Source: Ceratodon purpureus (lineage: Eukaryota > Streptophyta > Bryopsida > Pseudoditrichales > Ditrichaceae). From it: a stretch of DNA of 64,000 nucleotides. Positions 1 to 9,900 of the stretch are shown one piece after another. The DNA is taken from positions 26,778,752 through 26,842,751 of the forward strand of contig CM026421.1 of the NCBI GenBank assembly GCA_014871385.1, in the 5' to 3' direction. Under the pieces are notes generated by a model. That model saw nothing but the letters and a program-made list of their open reading frames with translations, ran no database searches and was not told where the DNA came from. The first letter of the stretch is position 1; the number at the start of each line of letters is the position of its first letter. Both the position numbers and the translations under genes were made by a program.

Positions 1-911
1 ATCCTTTTCACGGGAGTTCCAAGGAGGAATCACGGTAGGAGGATAGGAAACGAGAGGGACAGGAAGATTCTCAGGGATGTCAACGATGATCAAGTCGACT
101 CCCAGATGATTCTCAACCTGGCACCGCTCAGGAACTTCGTTCTGGCGGCCACGTCCAAACTGGAGAAACAATGCTATAGGGTTAGACTGTATGAAATTAA
201 TTGAAGTGTATGTAATATCGAATTATGTAAGAAGAGAATCATACCTTGCGCACGAAGTCTAGAGTTTTCACCCAATCCGGATGGCCACCCTTGTCTTTGA
301 GCTCCATGTTACGAACCAGTAACGGGGTCACGGATGAGTTGATGATAGAAACACCAGTGGAATGGAGAGTTCCTGCGGAGGAGGTGCTTGCCGGGAGAAG
401 TCTGGCCTTCCTTTGTTCCAGAAGACCTCTGGTGATAGCGGATGCACTGACCGATGAAGGCGCAGGAGTAGGGGACGGATTGGGAACGACAATCACAGGA
501 GATGGAATGGCAGCGCCCTTCTCCGGTGCGGAGGACTCTGCACCAGTCTCCTGAGAGCCCTGGGACGTAGCACCCAGCTTTCGCAGTCGCCGCCCCCGCC
601 CTTTCTTCGGTGGAGGTGCAGATGATTGATCCTGGAGGCCTTCGGCCTCATCAGAACCGTCTCCAGAGTCGTCGATGGCTATTGATCCCGCGTCAAGCTC
701 AGCTTTGAGCTCCGCTTCAGAATCAACAACGAAACCTCGAATGCAATCGAGGTACCAACAACCAGCGGCTAGGTGCGGAGAGCTGAACCTCTTCAGCTGC
801 AGAGGAGTATAGATACACTGATCAGAGCCTCTCTGAATCCACGAGGCGAAGTATGAAGGGAACTTCTCAGGATCAATTGCACCTTTTGGAAGCAGCTCTC
901 TGTTGAAGTAC
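1..911 (-). other. Last visible exons of the giant gene
   Basis: Exon 245-911 has a good acceptor (TTTTCATTAG) and a donor AAG|GTATGA. It is followed by an 85-bp intron and exon 1-159, preceded by acceptor TTTCTCCAG; phases agree (2 entering, 0 leaving). Exon 245-911 encodes a compact start with several Trp, Tyr and Cys residues, then a low-complexity acidic and Pro/Ser linker with a basic patch (KKGRGRRLRK). Exon 1-159 opens with FGRGRQNEVPERC and then a hydrophobic strand ending DLIIVDIPEN, open to the window edge. The last motif loosely recalls motif IV (DPPx) of amino-methyltransferases, but with E in place of the second P; this is a guess. Confidence 0.5.
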
Positions 912-3900
912 CTAATGAAAATCAAGTGCCATATTGATCAGAATCATAGTATTGACAGTAAATAAAAGCGAAAAAGAAAAAAAGATAAAAATTCGAAGTG
1001 CATAAAAGTCATACCGGTATGTCACACGCTTAACAACATCTGCTGCTCCCGGATAAGTGGAAAAATCAGACTTCTTATCAAAAGGCTTTTCTGCGCGGGT
1101 ACTTATAAATGCGGGGAAAGCCTTTTCCCAAAGGAGAATACGCCAACTCTCCACATATGCGTCTGGCCGCAACAGTCCCGGGAAGGACTTCCACTTGATG
1201 ACAAGGTTCTCGGTCTTGCAGATGTCATCAAACTCCCGGGTAACAGCATCCTCTATCTGCGATTGAAAGGTAAAGTCATCGACATAAATATTGACATGGG
1301 ACAAAGAAGAAGTAGTATCTGTAATTATTTCGAAGTATGAAAGTACTGTACCCCAGCCCAGAATGTTGCCTTGCTCAACCAAGGGTCAAAGTCGGCCTCC
1401 TTAAAGTCCTGGGGCAAAAATCTGTAAGATTGTCGTGCACTTGCTGAAGAGTTCCACCACCTCAGCCAACGCGCCTTGAACTTTGCATCAACAGCTGCAG
1501 GAACAATCTTCTGAAGCTTCTCCACTGTCATCTCCGGCTTGGAGAAATCACTGTAATGCCGATTGATCTGGGAAGTGAACATTACATGAACGGGAAGGTT
1601 AGTGTTTAGATTACTTATTCAAAAGTAAAGTACAGATGTGAAGAAACTAACCTCCGCGAGGAAGTCATCACCGTTTTTGGGATTGGCAATGGCGAGGTAC
1701 TTGGTGAAGTCCTTCTTCTTAATGTAGTCGACCATGTTGGTCGAAGCGGCAGACATGGCATCCCATACACCTGCCGCCGTTTGCTCTCTTATGGGTGTTT
1801 TCTCCTTGTAGGCCCGGGCAACTTCGTCAGAAGCAGCCACGATTTCTCTCTGGAAAATAAAATAATCAACTTCTGAGTATAAACAGCATGGCAATTCATG
1901 ACATTTAGAAGCGTGAGGGGGGGGGGGGGGGTGGAATTGCTTACACGATAAAGAAATGTGATGAAGATTTTGGTTGGCAAAGTAAACCATCCAGGAATTG
2001 ATGGTTTGTGATTCAAACATATTTGGTACTCCGCTGGTGAGAGCAGATCCTTGAATTCCTCCAATTTCATCACACCAAAAGAGCGAATACGGAAGAGTTT
2101 TGCAGGAAGATTACTCTTCACGTAATCATTCTCTGTAGACCTGCTCGAAGATATGGTAGTTAGTTAAAGCCGTGTAGTGAAAGTTCAAGCAGCTTTCAAG
2201 AATTGAGGACAAGAAGTAGGGAAAAAGTGCTTACCAGTTGATGTCGTGCATGGCATGAAGAAGGTTTCCCACACGACCGCGTGGGTCAAGAACAATGCAA
2301 TGCACGGAGATGTGCCAAGCTGGATCATCATAGTGATGGTTGTTGATATGTCTGAACCATGCGGCAAGGCGATGGTTACCTTCCCAGACATAGAACATCT
2401 TCCCGGAGAACTCCTTCCAGTCCGGATCGGCCAAGAGCTCATCCTCGAAAGCATCGTTGACTTTCTGCCAACAAGGGCTCCAGTCAGCCTTGATCTCCTC
2501 AGTGACATCGGCGGTCTTCTCTTCGTGGTTGTACATGGAAATGTACATGACACGGTCTCCATCTCTATATCCATTGACAAACTCTCGCTCCAAATGTTGA
2601 ACTCCCATTTCTCCTACAGGTCGCACTCTTGCCATTGACTGCATCCTGCAGAGGGGTACGAGGATACGGGACTTCGTCTTTGGGAGTATTCGGAGGTCGT
2701 TGATGACGGTTGTAGAGTCCAATTTGAATTGTTTTCTGTGTTCCAATTCACTGTCCACTGCATTCGTCAATTCAATCGGACAAGATGGCGCTGGCAACTG
2801 ATCCTGTGTTTGTGTTTGAGTTACCTGTCAAACGTCATACTTATTTAGAGTTGATTCAAAGATAATGAACGTAAGCAAATCAAAAACAATAATGTAGAAT
2901 ATAACAATTACTTCGCAGACTGGTACATCTCAGACTGCAGCAGAAATAAGTAGAGCTTAGGCCACTATGTGCGTCGTGCACGACTATAGTACTCCCTAGC
3001 CTGTCTACAGTTCCAGTGACGGCGCCTCTTCCAAAATCGCCTAGTCTGCTGGACAGGGCATGGCAGTATCGCCGGGAGGGCGAAGACAACATGGGCTGGC
3101 CTCCTCACTCTAATAGGCGAGGATGGAGAAGGTGGAGACATAGGCGGGGTCCCAAGTCTTGGAGAGGTAGGCATGTAGCCCGGGGATGTAGGCTCATAGA
3201 CGGGAGACGTAGGCATGTACTGAGGAGAGTGGACCTCGAGAGGTCCACTACCTAAACCTACAGGGCTGCCCAAATCACATCTACATAACTAAGGCTGATC
3301 AAAAGAATCCGAGAGGTCGGAGACATTGATGACTGAGATTGGCGAACTGATGGACAAGGGTGCATCTGAGAATACCTAGAGAAATAGAACAAAGACAATG
3401 TCAGATTCTTAACTAAGCTTTCAAAAGAAAATTAGAAAGGACTATGGAGGTTAAATATACTATGCTATTCTTAATTGAGAAGACAAATTCCAACAACTTA
3501 CCTCAGTTTCAGCTGGAGTTGGGCCATCAAAGTCACTTGCAGTGAATTGCTCTGTGACCTCCTACAATACAAAGGGAAAACAAATAATCAGAAATCATTA
3601 GAAAACACCAAACAACAAGAAGAAAGCAACAGTTGACATTTAAACATATTCATTCCCCAGATATAATTCTTATTGTTTTTAAAATTAGCCCCCTTCTCCC
3701 CCTCCTCCTCCCCCACATCCTCCCCCTCCTCCAGGGGGGGTGTCGGCTCCGAATGCGCCTTGGCGGAGGCACCTCCCCCCGGGTCAGGGGCCTCCCACTC
3801 TTCCTCTGTGGCTGCAAGCATGAGCACGAGGGCCGCGGCCATGGCCTCCGCATTGAGCCCCTGCATAGCACTGCTTGCCGCCCCCGCAATCACCCCCTCC

Positions 3901-6900
3901 TCCAGGGGGGGTGTCGGCTCCGAATGCGCCTTGGCGGAGGCACCTCCCCCCGCGTCAGGGGCCTCCCACTCTTCATCTGTGGCTGCAAGCATGAGCACAA
4001 GGGCCGCGGCATTGGCCTCCGCATTGAGCCCCTGCATAGCACTGCTTGCCGCCCCCGCAATCACCCCCTCCTCCAGGGGGGGTGTCGGCTCCGAATGCGC
4101 CTTGGCGGAGGCACCTCCCCCCGGGTCAGGGGCCTCCCACTCTTCCTCTGTGGCTGCAAGCATGAGCACTAGGGCCGCGGCATTGGCCTCCGCATTGAGC
4201 CCCTGCATAGCACTGCTTGCCGCCCCCGCAATCACCCCCTCCTCCAGGGGGGGTGTCGGCTCCGAATGCGCCTTGGCGGAGGCACCTCCCCCCGGGTCAG
4301 GGGCCTCCCACTCTTCCTCTGTGGCTGCAAGCATGAGCACGAGGGCCGCGGCATTGGCCTCCGCATTGAGCCCCTGCATAGCACTGCTTGCCGCCCCCGC
4401 AATCACCCCCTCCTCCAGGGGGGGTGTCGGCTCCGAATGCGCCTTGGCGGAGGCACCTCCCCCCGGGTCAGGGGCCTCCCACTCTTCCTCTGTGGCTGCA
4501 AGCATGAGCACGAGGGCCGCGGCCATGGCCTCCGCATTGAGCCCCTGCATAGCACTGCTTGCCGCCCCCGCAATCACCCCCTCCTCCAGGGGGGGTGTCG
4601 GCTCCGAATGCGCCTTGGCGGAGGCACCTCCCCCCGGGTCAGGGGCCTCCCACTCTTCCTCTGTGGCTGCAAGCATGAGCACTAGGGCCGCGGCATTGGC
4701 CTCCGCATTGAGCCCCTGCATAGCACTGCTTGCCGCCCCCGCAATCACCCCCTCCTCCAGGGGGGGTGTCGGCTCCGAATGCGCCTTGGCGGAGGCACCT
4801 CCCCCCGGGTCAGGGGCCTCCCACTCTTCCTCTGTGGCTGCAAGCATGAGCACGAGGGCCGCGGCCATGGCCTCCGCATTGAGCCCCTGCATAGCACTGC
4901 TTGCCGCCCCCGCAATCACCCCCTCCTCCAGGGGGGGTGTCGGCTCCGAATGCGCCTTGGCGGAGGCACCTCCCCCCGGGTCAGGGGCCTCCCACTCTTC
5001 CTCTGTGGCTGCAAGCATGAGCACGAGGGCCGCGGCATTGGCCTCCGCATTGAGCCCCTGCATAGCACTGCTTGCCGCCCCCGCAATCACCCCCTCCTCC
5101 AGGGGGGGTGTCGGCTCCGAATGCGCCTTGGCGGAGGCACCTCCCCCCGGGTCAGGGGCCTCCCACTCTTCCTCTGTGGCTGCAAGCATGAGCACTAGGG
5201 CCGCGGCATTGGCCTCCGCATTGAGCCCCTGCATAGCACTGCTTGCCGCCCCCGCAATCACCCCCTCCTCCAGGGGGGGTGTCGGCTCCGAATGCGCCTT
5301 GGCGGAGGCACCTCCCCCCGGGTCAGGGGCCTCCCACTCTTCCTCTGTGGCTGCAAGCATGAGCACGAGGGCCGCGGCCATGGCCTCCGCATTGAGCCCC
5401 TGCATAGCACTGCTTGCCGCCCCCGCAATCACCCCCTCCTCCAGGGGGGGTGTCGGCTCCGAATGCGCCTTGGCGGAGGCACCTCCCCCCGGGTCAGGGG
5501 CCTCCCACTCTTCCTCTGTGGCTGCAAGCATGAGCACTAGGGCCGCGGCATTGGCCTCCGCATTGAGCCCCTGCATAGCACTGCTTGCCGCCCCCGCAAT
5601 CACCCCCTCCTCCAGGGGGGGTGTCGGCTCCGAATGCGCCTTGGCGGAGGCACCTCCCCCCGGGTCAGGGGCCTCCCACTCTTCCTCTGTGGCTGCAAGC
5701 ATGAGCACGAGGGCCGCGGCATTGGCCTCCGCATTGAGCCCCTGCATAGCACTGCTTGCCGCCCCCGCAATCACCCCCTCCTCCAGGGGGGGTGTCGGCT
5801 CCGAATGCGCCTTGGCGGAGGCACCTCCCCCCGGGTCAGGGGCCTCCCACTCTTCCTCTGTGGCTGCAAGCATGAGCACGAGGGCCGCGGCATTGGCCTC
5901 CGCATTGAGCCCCTGCATAGCACTGCTTGCCGCCCCCGCAATCACCCCCTCCTCCAGGGGGGGTGTCGGCTCCGAATGCGCCTTGGCGGAGGCACCTCCC
6001 CCCGGGTCAGGGGCCTCCCACTCTTCCTCTGTGGCTGCAAGCATGAGCACTAGGGCCGCGGCATTGGCCTCCGCATTGAGCCCCTGCATAGCACTGCTTG
6101 CCGCCCCCGCAATCACCCCCTCCTCCAGGGGGGGTGTCGGCTCCGAATGCGCCTTGGCGGAGGCACCTCCCCCCGGGTCAGGGGCCTCCCACTCTTCCTC
6201 TGTGGCTGCAAGCATGAGCACGAGGGCCGCGGCCATGGCCTCCGCATTGAGCCCCTGCATAGCACTGCTTGCCGCCCCCGCAATCACCCCCTCCTCCAGG
6301 GGGGGTGTCGGCTCCGAATGCGCCTTGGCGGAGGCACCTCCCCCCGGGTCAGGGGCCTCCCACTCTTCCTCTGTGGCTGCAAGCATGAGCACGAGGGCCG
6401 CGGCATTGGCCTCCGCATTGAGCCCCTGCATAGCACTGCTTGCCGCCCCCGCAATCACCCCCTCCTCCAGGGGGGGTGTCGGCTCCGAATGCGCCTTGGC
6501 GGAGGCACCTCCCCCCGGGTCAGGGGCCTCCCACTCTTCCTCTGTGGCTGCAAGCATGAGCACTAGGGCCGCGGCATTGGCCTCCGCATTGAGCCCCTGC
6601 ATAGCACTGCTTGCCGCCCCCGCAATCACCCCCTCCTCCAGGGGGGGTGTCGGCTCCGAATGCGCCTTGGCGGAGGCACCTCCCCCCGGGTCAGGGGCCT
6701 CCCACTCTTCCTCTGTGGCTGCAAGCATGAGCACGAGGGCCGCGGCCATGGCCTCCGCATTGAGCCCCTGCATAGCACTGCTTGCCGCCCCCGCAATCAC
6801 CCCCTCCTCCAGGGGGGGTGTCGGCTCCAAATGCGCCTTGGCGGAGGCACCTCCCCCCGGGTCAGGGGCCTCCCACTCTTCCTCTGTGGCTGCAAGCATG

Positions 6901-9900
6901 AGCACGAGGGCCGCGGCATTGGCCTCCGCATTGAGCCCCTGCATAGCACTGCTTGCCGCCCCCGCAATCACCCCCTCCTCCAGGGGGGGTGTCGGCTCCG
7001 AATGCGCCTTGGCGGAGGCACCTCCCCCCGGGTCAGGGGCCTCCCACTCTTCCTCTGTGGCTGCAAGCATGAGCACTAGGGCCGCGGCATTGGCCTCCGC
7101 ATTGAGCCCCTGCATAGCACTGCTTGCCGCCCCCGCAATCACCCCCTCCTCCAGGGGGGGTGTCGGCTCCGAATGCGCCTTGGCGGAGGCACCTCCCCCC
7201 GGGTCAGGGGCCTCCCACTCTTCCTCTGTGGCTGCAAGCATGAGCACGAGGGCCGCGGCCATGGCCTCCGCATTGAGCCCCTGCATAGCACTGCTTGCCG
7301 CCCCCGCAATCACCCCCTCCTCCAGGGGGGGTGTCGGCTCCGAATGCGCCTTGGCGGAGGCACCTCCCCCCGGGTCAGGGGCCTCCCACTCTTCCTCTGT
7401 GGCTGCAAGCATGAGCACGAGGGCCGCGGCATTGGCCTCCGCATTGAGCCCCTGCATAGCACTGCTTGCCGCCCCCGCAATCACCCCCTCCTCCAGGGGG
7501 GGTGTCGGCTCCGAATGCGCCTTGGCGGAGGCACCTCCCCCCGGGTCAGGGGCCTCCCACTCTTCCTCTGTGGCTGCAAGCATGAGCACGAGGGCCGCGG
7601 CATTGGCCTCCGCATTGAGCCCCTGCATAGCACTGCTTGCCGCCCCCGCAATCACCCCCTCCTCCAGGGGGGGTGTCGGCTCCGAATGCGCCTTGGCGGA
7701 GGCACCTCCCCCCGGGTCAGGGGCCTCCCACTCTTCCTCTGTGGCTGCAAGCATGCGCACTAGGGCCGCGGCATTGGCCTCCGCATTGAGCCCCTGCATA
7801 GCACTGCTTGCCGCCCCCGCAATCACCCCCTCCTCCAGGGGGGGTGTCGGCTCCGAATGCGCCTTGGCGGAGGCACCTCCCCCCGGGTCAGGGGCCTCCC
7901 ACTCTTCCTCTGTGGCTGCAAGCATGAGCACGAGGGCCGCGGCCATGGCCTCCGCATTGAGCCCCTGCATAGCACTGCTTGCCGCCCCCGCAATCACCCC
8001 CTCCTCCAGGGGGGGTGTCGGCTCCGAATGCGCCTTGGCGGAGGCACCTCCCCCCGGGTCAGGGGCCTCCCACTCTTCCTCTGTGGCTGCAAGCATGAGC
8101 ACGAGGGCCGCGGCCATGGCCTCCGCATTGAGCCCCTGCATAGCACTGCTTGCCGCCCCCGCAATCACCCCCTCCTCCAGGGGGGGTGTCGGCTCCGAAT
8201 GCGCCTTGGCGGAGGCACCTCCCCCCGGGTCAGGGGCCTCCCACTCTTCCTCTGTGGCTGCAAGCATGAGCACTAGGGCCGCGGCATTGGCCTCCGCATT
8301 GAGCCCCTGCATAGCACTGCTTGCCGCCCCCGCAATCACCCCCTCCTCCAGGGGGGGTGTCGGCTCCGAATGCGCCTTGGCGGAGGCACCTCCCCCCGGG
8401 TCAGGGGCCTCCCACTCTTCCTCTGTGGCTGCAAGCATGAGCACGAGGGCCGCGGCCATGGCCTCCGCATTGAGCCCCTGCATAGCACTGCTTGCCGCCC
8501 CCGCAATCACCCCCTCCTCCAGGGGGGGTGTCGGCTCCGAATGCGCCTTGGCGGAGGCACCTCCCCCCGGGTCAGGGGCCTCCCACTCTTCCTCTGTGGC
8601 TGCAAGCATGAGCACGAGGGCCGCGGCATTGGCCTCCGCATTGAGCCCCTGCATAGCACTGCTTGCCGCCCCCGCAATCACCCCCTCCTCCAGGGGGGGT
8701 GTCGGCTCCGAATGCGCCTTGGCGGAGGCACCTCCCCCCGGGTCAGGGGCCTCCCACTCTTCCTCTGTGGCTGCAAGCATGAGCACTAGGGCCGCGGCAT
8801 TGGCCTCCGCATTGAGCCCCTGCATAGCACTGCTTGCCGCCCCCGCAATCACCCCCTCCTCCAGGGGGGGTGTCGGCTCCGAATGCGCCTTGGCGGAGGC
8901 ACCTCCCCCCGGGTCAGGGGCCTCCCACTCTTCCTCTGTGGCTGCAAGCATGAGCACGAGGGCCGCGGCCATGGCCTCCGCATTGAGCCCCTGCATAGCA
9001 CTGCTTGCCGCCCCCGCAATCACCCCCTCCTCCAGGGGGGGTGTCGGCTCCGAATGCGCCTTGGCGGAGGCACCTCCCCCCGGGTCAGGGGCCTCCCACT
9101 CTTCCTCTGTGGCTGCAAGCATGAGCACGAGGGCCGCGGCATTGGCCTCCGCATTGAGCCCCTGCATAGCACTGCTTGCCGCCCCCGCAATCACCCCCTC
9201 CTCCAGGGGGGGTGTCGGCTCCGAATGCGCCTTGGCGGAGGCACCTCCCCCCGGGTCAGGGGCCTCCCACTCTTCATCTGTGGCTGCAAGCATGAGCAGA
9301 AGGGCCGCGGCCATGGCCTCCGCATTGAGCCCCTGCATAGCACTGCTTGCCGCCCCCGCAATCACCCCCTCCTCCAGGGGGGGTGTCGGCTCCAAATGCG
9401 CCTTGGCGGAGGCACCTCCCCCCGGGTCAGGGGCCTCCCACTCTTCATCTGTGGCTGCAAGCATGAGCAGAAGGGCCGCGGCCATGGCCTCCGCATTGAG
9501 CCCCTGCATAGCACTGCTTGCCGCCCCCGCAATCACCCTCTCCTCTAGGGGGGGTGTCGGCTCCGAATGCGCCTTGGCGGAGGCACCTCCCCCCGGGTCA
9601 GGGGCCTCCCACTCTTCCTCTGTGGCTGCAAGCATGAGCACGAGGGCCGCGGCCATGGCCTCCGCATTGAGCCCCTGCATAGCACTGCTTGCCGCCCCCG
9701 CAATCACCCCCTCCTCCAGGGGGGGTGTCGGCTCCGAATGCGCCTTGGCGGAGGCACCTCCCCCCGGGTCAGGGGCCTCCCACTCTTCCTCTGTGGCTGC
9801 AAGCATGAGCACGAGGGCCGCGGCCATGGCCTCCGCATTGAGCCCCTGCATAGCACTGCTTGCCGCCCCCGCAATCACCCCCTCCTCCAGGGGGGGTGTC

